In this document: positions 1 through 14,563 of the stretch, piece by piece
Layout of the letters: each line of letters begins with the position of its first letter
How positions within the stretch are numbered: position 1 is the first letter of the stretch
Origin: Anastatus disparis
Taxonomy: Eukaryota; Arthropoda; Insecta; Hymenoptera; Eupelmidae
Reading direction: 5' to 3'
Assembly: GCA_017163975.1 (NCBI GenBank)
Contig: JAFFSR010000218.1
Location: forward strand, 11,535,501-11,599,500
Length of the DNA: 64,000 nt
Translations under genes and position numbers: made by a program
The notes under the pieces: generated by a model
Databases searched by the model: none
Told to the model about the DNA's origin: nothing
The model's input: only the letters and a program-made list of their open reading frames with translations

Positions 1-577
1 ACGTAACAGACAATAACGGTTAACGATATCTAGATGTATACCTACTGTAATATTATAGTTCTCGTTCTTTTCTATTCCTTATATGTGGACTTATTAGTTT
101 TTGTATTTTATTGATCTTAAGAGTACAGCATCTAGTTTTAATAAATTCATATTCATGCTATAAATTAGTGTACTATACTCGGGACATAAGCAGCCTATCA
201 GACGATGTAAATTATCGCCCTCATTGTGCATGGGTTCTAGCTTATATACTATCCCATATTGAACCATTTATATCACTATCATCATGATGTAGTACTATTA
301 CGTGAGTATAATATATACATTTTTTCACTAATCATAAATTATAAAAAAGGCAATATGAACATAAGAAAATTAAAAAATAATAATTGTAGATTTTTAAAAA
401 TTAATTTTGTAAATATTATTTTTAAAACAGCTCATAAAACACAACTTATAAACTGAATAATCGATGTTAAAAATAAATTTTATTCAGATAACTTTTGCAG
501 TCTTATTCGTTATTTAACTATAATTTTACATGAAAGTGGCTAGTCATTTAAACATCAATTTTTTTAAAATTATATTT
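1..577. other. AT-rich sequence, nothing recognised
   Basis: I see no supported gene, RNA or repeat here. One 65-codon open frame near 259-456 has low-complexity composition and no splice or homology support. Confidence 0.6.
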
Positions 578-733
578 AAAGTCGCTGCATTTATGCTATC
601 ATTGCTATGCTAATTATAGCGACGGAGATTTTCAGTTTGTTTGTGAACAAAGCTAATGTAACGTACAGTGGTGCTGAAACCAGGATTTGAACTCAAGCTT
701 TTGCGTTGCGAATCCGAGGAAGCCACTGAAGAT
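578..733 (-). mobile_element. tRNA-derived SINE, copy A
   Basis: This copy shares its tail (a GTCGCTGCATTTATGCTATC-type block followed by TAGCGACGG), the middle block TGTTTGTGAACAAAG and a degraded tRNA-like head ending GCCACTGA with the copy at 1998-2173. The head, read on the minus strand, has a B-box-like GAGTTCAAATCC. It lies about 270 bp downstream of the distal AK3 terminal exon and has the same orientation as copy B. Confidence 0.7.
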
Positions 734-1001
734 CTCGTCGAATAAATAATATCAGTTAATTTAAAATATTAAAAAATAAAATAATAGAAGTTTCAAACTA
801 ATTTTTAATTACTTCTTTTTTTCTAAACTTCAGCCTGATTTTGAGTTTTTCCCGTGAGGAATAAATATAAAATTTATCCAAGATTTCTGAATTTTCATAA
901 ATCGAATTATCTAATATCACGTTCATAAATTTTTATTCTAATCCGCGATTATCACTGAAAAAATCTTTTTTTATTTATATTTTAAAACTTATATTGAAAA
1001 A

Positions 1002-1539
1002 TCATGTAATTAATGGTTTTATGCATTGCACTATCCTCGGCCAAAGTTCATCTGTTGTAATTCCACTGAATTCATGCAAAAGACCGCGTTTCTTGTAATA
1101 AGTTATTACTGATTTCGTTTTCGTTACATACTCTTCGAGTCTTCGTTGAACAATTTCAGGTTGATCGTCTGGTCGTTTGCACAATGGTTCACCTGTTATA
1201 TCGTCCTTGCCCTAATAAGAAGTTATGAAAATAATTTTATAGCTCTGAATCTATTTTTTTATTAAAATATATTGGTATTTAGTAATGATATTAATAATTT
1301 TAAATCTAGTAATTAATTTAACCTTATACTTGAGCGACTTTAAATTAATTATTTTTTTATACTTGCCGGTATTTTAGGATCATTGAATCCAATATTGTAG
1401 ACTCGGCCACTTGGTAAATGCGTCCAGCGATTTTTAACTCTTTCCAAAATTATGGAATCTGGTACCTCAAGATTAATAACTAATGATATTGGATGTATCG
1501 AATCTAAAATTTGAGCTTGCAGTACAGTTCTGGGAAAAC
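1002..1539 (-). CDS. AK3: Second (distal) pair of AK3 terminal exons
   Basis: Two exons, 1539-1367 and 1211-1002, repeat the last two exons of the AK3 gene upstream. Both frames are open and end in a proper stop. The first exon has exactly the same length (173 nt) and entry phase as its counterpart and is about 80% identical in protein by eye; the second is more diverged. The LID signature residues (NRW, SGRVYN, RPDDQP) are all kept. The donor at 1366/1365 is GC (GCAAGT) where the paralogous exon has GTGAGA, so this is a GC-AG intron. No copy of exons 1-2 lies between 1.54 and 2.75 kb, so these exons can be used only by alternative splicing from AK3 exon 2 (giving 227 aa) or are a very young partial duplicate. 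An AATAAA lies about 30 bp past the stop, near 969-974. Intact frame and splice sites favour use. Confidence 0.75.
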
Positions 1540-1997
1540 CTGTTGAAATTTAATATTATTTTTGTTATAAATGTTTTTTACTTTTTTTAATGTTTAAGTT
1601 CATTTTAACTTGTAAAATTTTTCACATAAATATATTAACTTTTAACCAAGAAATTTTAATTTATAGTAAAATTTATCTAAGATGATTTGAAAAAAATAAA
1701 ATATAAATGATTTTTCATTGAAAATAATTCTATTTATTAAAAAAAGTTATAAGATGTTAGAGAATTTAATTCGTATTCATATATACTGTGAATTACAATA
1801 AATAAATTTAACTTAAAAAATATAAAGTTATAAATAATAAAAAGAAAATAAAAAGCACAAAAATGTTAGATTCGTAGCTAAAACAAAAAAGCATTCATAA
1901 AACACTTACGGTTATATTGTATTAAGTGCTGTTAGTGACAACACTACTGTTTACCAATTACTGCTACTTTATTATTTTATATTCTTTATCATATTTA

Positions 1998-2173
1998 ACG
2001 TCACTATATTTATGCTATCATCGCGATGCTAATTAGCGACGGAGGTGTCTCAGTGTGTTTGTGAACAAAGCACATGTACAGTGGTGCTTGATGCAATCGG
2101 CCGAAAGCGGGATTCAAACTCGAGCCCTCGAGATTATGAATCCATAATTCTACCGAGTGAGCCACTGATGGCC
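1998..2173 (-). mobile_element. tRNA-derived SINE, copy B (most complete)
   Basis: Read on the minus strand this copy begins GGCCATCAGTGGCTCACTCG, has an A-box-like GGCTCACTCGGTAGA, an elongator-Met-like anticodon region ATTCATAATCTCGAGG and a B-box-like CGAGTTTGAATCC. A non-tRNA body follows (TTTGTTCACAAACACACTGA) and a tail rich in short inverted repeats (GTCGCTAATTAGC, GATGATAGC). Related copies lie at 578-733 and, split, at 40326-40434 plus 49986-50027. The acceptor arm does not pair like a functional tRNA, so it is a SINE, not a tRNA gene. Confidence 0.8.
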
Positions 2174-2751
2174 TCTACATTTAATTTTAATTTGGTTTTA
2201 TAGAATAATATTGAAGCCGTATTTTTAATTTGTATATTTTTTTTTATTAAAAAATAAATCACAACGTTAAAAAAAAGCAGTTCAAGTATACTTTGATACA
2301 AATATAGAAATCTTTTGTTCAAAATTACAATAATCCTACCTACTATTTGACAAAATTACCTATTTTACCGACATTTATAGGCTCAATATATTTTTAAATA
2401 CATCCACATTTATCTATAAAATAAATTTTCTAATTCCTTACATTATAAAAGGCCTTATATATTGAACATTCGTTGCACTAAACACGATAATTCCTTTTTC
2501 TACAAATTTCAAGGAACCGCAACATTTTTGGAAGTCATGATAAGAATATTTTTCTCTGTTGACATTATCAATGAAAAACAAATGTAAATCAGCGCATATT
2601 ATTGTGCATTATTATACATACTACGCTATATCACAGTTAATAGTATAAAAAAATATATAAAATAAATGATTAAATGTTAAATGTCGGCAAAAATAAGATA
2701 TCGTCGATCAATATATATCGAACCCTAATTTGAAAAACAAATATACAAATA

Positions 2752-5230
<2,479 letters not shown>

Positions 5231-5284
5231 AGCCGGTGATTTTTGTTCTTGCTGTTTATAATGCTCCTTGTTAACGTTCGCTCT

Positions 5285-8200
5285 TTAAAAATAAAAAATT
5301 CAAGTTTTACTTAATTAGATAAATATTTGCATGATTTTTTTATAAAATTCTTTTTTTATTAATTTGGGTAAAATATTGATGACGATGCAAAACACAAGAG
5401 CTAATTTTTTACAATTTTATCAATAAAATATAATAAAAGATAAAAAACAAAATTTAAAAAAAATCAATCGATCGTAAAAATTTCTTTATATTTAATGTAT
5501 TTACAATTATTATATAAGAATAACACTGTACAAGACTTGCAATATTGTAACTTAAAAATTCTTATTTTTTATGGAACCAAGCTTACAATTATCTAAATTA
5601 TTACGTACAATTAAAATTAGTCGTTAATCATCACCAATTTATACGTTAAAAACAGATAAATAGCAAACATATATCAGAATAGATAAGATATTCAATATTA
5701 ACGATTAGGAGTTCACAAAAAAAATCAACGAACATTTAAAACCAATAAGTTTAGACAAATAAAATTCATTCAGACATTTTGCATAGTCACGATCGACTAC
5801 ATAGTTACACCAAATGATGACACACGTACATTAACATTTCAATACATTAAAAATTTTCAAAACAAATTTACTTTCACTTGAAAAAAATACCATGTGAAAC
5901 ACACATTCCACAGCCATCAAACCTCCTCCCTCATATTTGCATCACTTAAAAAAATAATTCGGCTTGCCAATTTTCACACATGCGTTACATCATCTTTTAT
6001 CAATACAAAAAAAGAGGAATTTCATTTTATTTTTTTCAATTACATAGGTAGGGAGATTAATGAGCGTGATATAGACACACGTGCGTATGGCGTACACACG
6101 CGACCTTGTTGTTATATCGTTTAATTAGGCATAGATATAGATAGCAAAGAAACATGGACTTTGGAACGCATTCAAGAACATAAAGGCCAAAGGTTAGTGC
6201 ACTCGTGTATTGAGATAAGTTTTATTTAGATTGATATTGTTATACGCGTTTCTAAGTTACCTACTTGTGAATGAAAAACTAATAAAGAAAAAGGTGTTAG
6301 TTTATCGCTGTCTCGTGTTCCAATTGTTTTATTCAAGATTTATGGGTTGTTTACATAAGTCATGTAGAAATAATGTTTAAACTGTGGGTATTTATTTTTT
6401 TTTTACTTTATATTGTTGTTATTTTCATAACATATTGTAACTAAATAAAAGATTGATTATAATAATTATAATAATTTTTATGAAAATGATTACAATAATT
6501 TTTATAGCGAGAATTCCTATGTGTTTATAGCTTTTAGTTATTATGCATTAATTTTTTAATTTTTCTAAAATAATTTCCTATTTTATTAATATTTTACATA
6601 AATTATTTTTTTTTTTAATTTTCAGATATAAACATTTAAAAAAAAGTACTGGAGAAAGTTTAGTTAATTAATAGTCGAGTAAACGTTAAAAAAAAATCTA
6701 ATTCATACCAATAATATTCCTTTTGAATGAAATTAATTTAGGCAAGCTTAAGTAAATAGAATAATAAAAATATTTCTAACTAAAAAAAAAATAAAATTAT
6801 AATAAATTTTTAAACTTATTTCTTACCACTCTAAATATTTCATTCACCCAAAAAAAAATTTTATAATATCACTATCAACACTTATATTATTTGTCAACTT
6901 CAATTATCACAATAGAAAAATACTCGAATAAAAAAAACTTGACGACAAGGGTTAAACGAGTTTACAAAACAAAGCGCGCACATTTATATACTGAAAAATT
7001 TTGATAGTCAAGACAATATATGTATAGCTGATGTATTGTTGCGCATACATACAGACATGTTATCACGGCACAAGGAAAGATTACACTGTACGGCCTGGCC
7101 GCGAGTTATTTATTCGCCTCGATGATCGAAGGGTTCATGACATTTATTGATGATTATTCATGAAAACTGTATTCATGAAAATTAATGAAGCTTTGAAAAA
7201 CAATTTTTCAAATTTATTCTAACAAGAATTAGAAGAAAAAAAATCATACTAATTTCAGCATTGAATTTCAAATAAATTTTTAAAAAATGTTGATAAAACA
7301 GTAAGCTGTTTTATCATATTTTCAAAGTGCAGATCATTCATTACATTATCCGCTATTAAATCAAAAATTACGCAATGATTTAATTTTTAAATGATTACCC
7401 CTAGCCAAATAATAGACTTGCTATTTCTAAACCTTATTACATTAGTTTATTTAAATATAAGTCATCATCTATGACACAAAATTAATCACCTGCTTCGCTA
7501 AAACATTGTTCCTACAGTAATAGAACTCGTAGTTTCTGTAATTCAAAGTTATATCACAAAAATATTTTTAAAATTACACTGAAAAGCACATTGACAACTA
7601 TAAAATCCAAATGAAAAAAATCACTTTTCACAATAATTAACAAACGTTAATTTTTAATAATAAACGTAAGTATGAAAAAGTCAAACTAGAAAAGCGTGAG
7701 CAAAAATTTTTAAATATCATCATACGTACGACGAGGATCACGGCCTTCGTGTATTACATGTATAAATGGGTATACACACCAAACGCTCGCGCTTACCGAG
7801 CGCTACTACTGACAGATGTGCATGTGGACATTTTATAAACGCGCAAGGTTCTTCCGCGCTGTTACAGAGACATCATCGCTTATTTCTTTTCTCTTTTTAA
7901 GCGCCTGCGCTAATACTCGTGCCAAGTTTTGGGCTTTTGTTTTTAATTTAAGGGAAGCTGTGAAGGATTGATGTGTAAATGTATTTGATTTTTACAAAAA
8001 ATTTTATTGTTATGTTTTAATTCACAACAATTTTTTTAATTCATAATATTATTTTGAGAGTTATATAAATAAAACTTGGTTGGAAAATTAGTAGATATTT
8101 TAGATATTTCATTCAATTATATACGTACTACGTATTTAACTAATTCAAATTTAAAATTTTATAATTAAAAAATAAAAATTTTTATTTATGACTTTTTTTT

Positions 8201-11200
8201 ATAAAAATTGATTATTTTCTCCTTTTACGAATGCAAAACATCGCGCTTTAGGGATCATTATTTATTTAGAAGATTATAAAAATAATCTTTCATTAATGAA
8301 TAAATATTCATTCACTTTTAAACTGAAGTTTTAGCTTAAATAACTAAGCAAGTAAGATTTTTATCTTAAATATTACGCCTTTTTACAACACATTGTGAAA
8401 TAAGATCGATATTTTTATTTTTATGCGGTTTATGAATTTATAATGATCGCGTAAAAAATAATCAATAACTTAAAGTAAAAATGTACTTTTAAATTTTCTT
8501 CAAATCGACATTTAATTACAATTACAAACGGTTCTGTTGTAAACGTATTTCTAAATCTAAAATAAATCAATATTACCCATCGACAATTTCAATGGAAAAG
8601 GATGCTTTTCATTTTCATATCGGTTATCTTTAAGTGATAAATTTATAACGGTCGAAGCCATTAATTTCATTTTAAATTTTGAAGTTTTTTTCGATATTAC
8701 ATTTATTTTTATTAAATTTATCTATTTTTTAGAAGCAATAAATTTATTATTCGCTAATAATAAAACTCTCTAAGAATAAATGACAATTTATTGGATTTCA
8801 ATTGTAAATATAAAACTTCCATTATCGATAATATCCTATGATTAATCCTTAACAAAATTTTTTTAAACTACTTTTGCTATGATGGCACTTGAAATATAAA
8901 AACTAACATTTAATTTAAGTGGCGATGGAAGAGAGCCGCAGTGTGTTTTTAGCCAAATACTTTTTCGTGAATTGCGTGCAGTTTTATTGAACGGCTCGGC
9001 AAGACGAAAATGTATTTCTCCGACCTCCTGTATTATTCAACTATTTTATGTTTCCTGTTAAGTATATGCTTACTGTTATCATTGTGATATAGCTTACGAA
9101 AAATTTTAAATTTTTATAGCATTTTTGCATTAAAACTTTTATGAATTCTCAAATTTGATGTTTTTGATTTTTGAAGAAATTTTTATTTCAATGAACATTG
9201 TGAAAACCGTTCCGAAAATTACGTCATGCGTTAAGACGAAATGGTAGAAAACCATCGTTTCGTTAAAAAGTTTCATAGTAGAAACCTTTTTAAAATTTCA
9301 AATTTTTACGAAAAACTTTATAAAGTTTCAAATGTTCACAAAGTAATTATAGTAAAAAGAATTATTTACAATAGTCTTTAAAAAAGCTGATTTATCTATA
9401 TTTCAACAATAAAATGTAATCCTAAACTATGAGGTAAACTTAATTAGACACACAACGCAAAAAAAAGTAAGACTCAACTAATGAAAAAGCCATTCGTGCA
9501 AACAAAACCAAAGAAAAAAAAGTCCACATTATAATACAATCATGCATTGATGGTGTACTTACTGTAATAACCAGTGATAGACATAATCTTTAGGCGATGT
9601 ATTGCAGTTACATGTGATGTAGTGATTAACCGACCATGCAATCACAAATGCAACCAGGCCCAATATTCCGATCGAACGTATGCTCCGAGGCATTTTTTTT
9701 TATTTTTTAGAGTTTTGTTTTTATTTATTTTCGTTATTTTATTTTCGTTCTATCGGTGGATTTGATCTAATAATGTGTACCTGGAAGTTTTGGTTTGTTT
9801 TCTCTTTTGGTTTTATACATTGTTAGTTTATTCTATATAAGCTTTGATACAGCTTTAGCTTACTTGCGGAATTCAAAAGCTAATTGCAATTATGGAAGAT
9901 ACACAGACTTTTATTGATATTTACAGAAAAAGAATTTTTAAGTTAATAAATATTTTTGAAAATTGATCCAGCAATCGATAGACTTCCAACGGGTGATTGT
10001 TTTCTTAAAAAAATATAATTAAAAATATTAATGATTTGTTCGGTAAAAATATTCTTGTTTTTCGAATTTAGAAAAAAGTATAGGCAACAATGCAAAAGCA
10101 TCTACATTTGTGAAGAAAAATTTAATTTCATTAACAAGGAAGATATTATTGCGATTTAAAATATTTAACATTTAACGTTTGTTTTGACAAACTATAACTA
10201 AATGCGAAAACAAATATATATTTAATTCGCAGTTATTTTGGTATATTTCGTAGTATAGCTTTTCCGGTTTTCATATATGATTCTTAAAGATGATAATATT
10301 TTATTAAATAAAGTTAAAAAACAATTTTATTCTATAATTTCTTCTCTAGCATGTAACGTAACTTCTATTTCGTTTGTTGATAAGCCGATCGATCAATGGA
10401 ATAAATCAATGGATCTATATGTTTACTTATTGTATATATGTATAAATCTAAAATTTTTTCTCAACAATTTTCTTTTAATATATATTTTTGAAACTTGTTT
10501 TTTAATACGTTATCAATGACGTAATTTAATATTATACTATTATTTATTTCTGGCACTGCCAATAATTGTGCTATTTCGTATTATTGTTTTATCGTAATTT
10601 ATTGCTTATTGAAAATTACTTTGACAATCACTTTAAAATTTTGATGAATAACAAGACTCGCAATAAGTAAATATAAGTTTATGAATATGCAAAATATATT
10701 AGCATTATTACATACCAATTGATTTTGCATTTAGTTCTGTATATTTTTTGTTTAAAATTAAATTTGTTAAAATTTTCAACTGTGATCAAGCTTTTCGTGA
10801 AAAAAGTTAATAAAATGATACAGAATTAACGAACAAATGAATAAACGTGATATTTTCAGTTGTGATAAGTAGTAACTGATGAAAAAGCAATTTTTAATCA
10901 CTAATGGTGCAGCATAATCAATTCTAAGTAGTAACAGACAAATCGATACAGTCTACATGATAATTCAGATAACATAAAAAATGAATCTAATTTAAAAAAA
11001 ACAAAGTTAAAGCTCGGTACGAAAAAAAAACACAAAAGCTCAGCTTTTTTTATTTAAAATAAAATGTTCGAGGTTATGGCAAACCTAACCCCTCCTATGT
11101 ATTCTAAATAATATTAATTTCATGCCAAAAAATTAACGCCTTGAATATCTTACTATAAAGACGTGTAGTCGACATCCTTAGTCACAAGGAAAGAAAAAAA

Positions 11201-12722
11201 AATCTACAAAACAATGACTTGTTAAAACTGTCTACGCACAACTTTTCATTCATAAAAGCCGAGAAGGCACACGACAATATCCATTTGATCATGCGAACAC
11301 GGAGACTTACGTAACTCTCTTTTATAACGCTCGTATATATGTGTATACCTATATGTATTACGTGCGAAACTGCGAAACGTAAATCAAACGCTGATGGTAA
11401 GACGATACCTAAAATCTAAGGTGCGATAATTAAGTCGTGTAATATACACTAGATGTTAAAGCTGATTTATTGGCTTTTGAGGTGAGAAGCTCTTTGATTC
11501 AGTATTTAAAGCTTCTTAACATGTTGATTTTATTTTAGATTTTTAATGTGTAATTATTATTATTAAAAATTTACAGTTCAAAATAGTAAAACAAAAATGT
11601 TTCAAATTTTTGGGATTTCTAAAAATATTGAAAATAAAAATTACAATTGTATGACATATATACTTTAAAAGCTTATACAAATTAATAAATTTAAATTTTT
11701 ATTTTTAGATTCCTATTCTAAAATATTAATTTATTATTAATCAGTCTAAACTTATTTAAAATTTTGTTGTAACCAATCTATGTAATTGTAATTTTGTATT
11801 TACTGATTGGAAAAAGGTTTATTTAAAAAGTAATAAATCGCATAAATTATTGAGAAAGTAATATTTTATTTATATGAAAAACTAATACAACGTTAGGACC
11901 TAGGTCCACCTGCTTTACAAATTTCAACATTAGGTCAAATTATTTATAAAAATATTAAAAATTATTAACAAAAGAGAAAAATTTACATTTTCATTTCTTT
12001 TTATTGAAAATATAAAATCGTAACGTTTTACTTGAAAAATAAACTACATAAAAAATATATCTTTGAATTATTTCCTTGTACAAATTAGATATAGTAACCA
12101 AGACATTAGTTTTGGTGTATAAATTTACAACACTATTTATGTGACAAAAAATATTTAAAGCAATCGATTTCATTGAAATTAAACATTACTACGTCAAGTT
12201 TTACCACATATACGTATAAACAAATATTTTTTTTAATTCATATTTTCAATTTTCCTTTTGACTCGACATGTATCCTTTTCACTGCCAAATTATGCTTATG
12301 TTGAGCTTAAAATATGTATAAATTACAGGAAGACCCAGGAATAAATAACGTTCAAAATTTTTTTCCGCTTTCTTCCTTCACTTAATATTCTCTCGTTAGA
12401 TTTGAGGATATTCTCGATAAAAAATCTGCATTCTTATGAACTACATACGATGCTAAGACGTGTCATAACAAAAAAGAAAAGAAAAGGCATAGAATAAAAA
12501 TGTTATTAAATTTTTGATTCTCATGATGCAGCTGTAACAACTATATTGCAAAATATTTGCTTAAGTTTTTTTATAATCTATCAGATTATTATGGGATGAA
12601 AGAACGTTTTTGTATTAATAAGTGCAAGATGAATGTAAAAACTATAGATATGAAATAAACACCAAGTCCTTTTTTCTTTTCTTTCACGGGAATGGTCCAA
12701 CTGTCTTTTCAATTATTCTCTA
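5285..12722. other. Long AT-rich non-coding interval (probable AK3 leader intron and intergenic DNA)
   Basis: No convincing coding exon is found in this 7.4 kb. Open frames of 60-80 codons (for example near 5.9, 9.6, 10.3 and 12.0 kb) are low complexity and lack splice context. The left part is probably the first intron of AK3, because an acceptor sits just before its start codon and a promoter candidate with a donor lies at 7.8 kb. The right end would hold the 3' UTR of the selenophosphate synthetase gene. I saw no clear SECIS element in that 3' region by eye. Confidence 0.5.
7797..7837 (-). promoter_or_regulatory. TATA plus initiator core promoter, possibly for AK3
   Basis: On the minus strand TATAAAA (7837-7831) is followed by the arthropod initiator TCAGT (7812-7808), with 27 bp from the first T of TATA to the initiator A. 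A good donor, CTCG|GTAAGC, follows at 7797/7796. This would give a leader exon of only about 14 nt. The next minus-strand acceptor with a gene behind it is that of AK3 at about 5284, so assignment to AK3 is an inference. Confidence 0.4.
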
Positions 12723-14563
12723 TTACCATAGTTCTCCATCTTTTTCTTTTGCTGGTACCTCAATCACTCGTGGTTTGTCAATTATTCGTGCTGTACGGTT
12801 ACCTTTTTCAACGATACCTATAATCCAAGCCTGATAACCTTCCTGTTTCTCAATATCTTTACAATACGCGGCAGCCTAAAAGTACAAATAAAAATTTGAA
12901 TTTTTTCTCTAATTAACAAAATACGTTAAATTTTTTTAAATTATTGTTGTTAAAAATTATTCACTTTGTAGCTTTAAAATACTGTTTACACAGAAAAAAT
13001 TACAAACCTGTTCACGAGGCAAACAAATAAGTAGTCCACCGCTAGTTTCAGCAGAATGTCCTTGCAACAATTGGAACATGTTACCACAAGCTTTAGCAAC
13101 GGCAGCCATTTTTGCGATAACAGGTAAATTGTGAATTACAAAAGATACTTCGTTCTTTTGATGTTTAGCTAAATTTTGAGCATGACCTAGCAATCCAAAG
13201 CCTGTCACATCCGTCGCACCATGCGCATTGTACTTGTGCATTAATCGTGCAGCTAAAATCGATTTTATTAAAAAGTTTTTAAAATTAAGCTGTTGATTTT
13301 TTATAGTAATATAAGATTTAAATTGTACCTATTCTGTTGAGTCGAGCCATACTGTCCATCGCACGTTGATAAGCTTTACGCACATCATCTTCACTAACAA
13401 CAAGTTTTATACGATTCCAACGATCGGGTTGATCTAACCATTGATGAGCATTGACGGCTACTTGTGTTCCTAAAGGTTTTGTTAGTACCAATACATCTCC
13501 AACTACTGCATTATCTGGACTGTAAAAATATGATGTGAATTTTTAATGCTCTTTGTAATCAGTTTACAACTGTTCTTAATTAATAAATGCTTATACTAAA
13601 TATACAAGGTTACATAACTTTTAAATCAATTTAAACTGAAATTATAATTTATAGACTTACTAAAAACGGGCAAATCATAAAATGCAAATTTAATTACAGC
13701 TGTAATATAAAGCTTTATTTTAAAATTCCAATGCACACTTACACTATGTATTCATTTGGCTGACAGACAGTTGTAGCAACACCACCAATTGTACACCATG
13801 GATTTACAACTGTTTGTCCACCTGTAACTGTTGTGCCAGCTTCCAAAGCAGAATCTTTAAACCCTCTCATAATTAAAGGAACAACGACATCTCTCTCCTT
13901 CTCAGTCATCTTTGTACTAACACCCAGCAGCATTAACATGTTATCACATTCCGTTACTCCCATGGCATAGAGATCACTGAGTACATTGGCACAGGCGATT
14001 TTACCTGAAAAAAATATCAGATATTTACATTGAATAATAAAATGTTGAAATAAAATTTTCATTTCTTACCCATCATATATGGATCATCAACAAGAGGATA
14101 AAAAAAGTCTGTTGTTTGAACTAAACTAAGCCCACCATGTCTCAATGGAGTCACGGAAGAATCCATACCAATACCTATAAATAAATTGAATTAAGTAAGA
14201 TTTCTGTATGAAAGCATTCATTTTTTAAAAGTTTTGAAATAGACTTGGAAAATATAAGTTAAATTGAGTAAACTTACCGATGCGTGGCGTAGCCATGTGC
14301 ATAAAATGGGCATGTTCATGATCCTGGGCATTACCATCGTCGGCCTGTAGTCCCTCAAGGAGTTTACCAAGAATCTCCTGAGGGACTTTACACCCTCATC
14401 CTTTTAGGTCGGCGAACCGCGTTAAGCGGAAGGTCGCGTCCAGGTCATGAACAGCCGGATCAAAAGGCCTACGTAACGCTAGGGCATTGGGATTACTTCC
14501 AAGCTCCAACTGAGCCACGGATAGGGCATCCTGTGTCACCGGTACACCCTGCAGATCAGCCAT
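12723..14563 (-). CDS. SEPHS1: Selenophosphate synthetase, SPS1 type with in-frame UGA
   Basis: Six exons, 14563-14278, 14174-14070, 14004-13743, 13519-13329, 13252-13008 and 12875-12723, give 414 codons. The conserved core is complete: the glycine-rich GCKVPQEIL segment, [64 protein letters not shown] and [14 protein letters not shown]. Codon 56 is TGA, at the catalytic position that is Sec in SPS2 and Thr, Arg or Cys in other paralogues, and the catalytic Lys of GCK follows. The TGA precedes GGGTGT and a strong hairpin. In insects that lost selenoproteins, SPS1-type proteins persist with a role apart from selenophosphate synthesis; the residue inserted at the UGA is unknown. All other exons are intact, so this is not a pseudogene. 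Exon 1 is clearly richer in GC than its surroundings. An upstream leader exon is likely near 15.9 kb. Confidence 0.93.
14350..14398 (-). promoter_or_regulatory. UGA readthrough element: stop codon, GGGTGT hexamer and stem-loop
   Basis: The in-frame TGA is at 14398-14396 (minus) and GGGTGT follows at 14395-14390. After three A residues, the segment 14386-14375 (GTCCCTCAGGAG) pairs with 14362-14350 (CTCCTTGAGGGAC) with a single bulged base and a 12-nt loop. A UGUA/UACA extension can lengthen the stem toward the stop codon. A GGG-UGY hexamer and an RNA structure at this codon are known features of UGA-containing SPS1 genes in Hymenoptera. Confidence 0.85.

Noticed and set aside
1998..2173. Functional tRNA-Met gene
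   Set aside because: A- and B-box and anticodon-like parts are present, but the arms do not close properly and the sequence recurs with the same non-tRNA body and tail.
12100..12722. SECIS element in the SPS 3' region
   Set aside because: I saw no convincing core by eye; a dedicated search is needed, so neither presence nor absence is claimed as a feature.
14396..14398. TGA in SPS as a sequencing error or sign of a pseudogene
   Set aside because: It sits exactly at the known Sec/variable catalytic position, with the expected hexamer and hairpin, and all other exons are intact.
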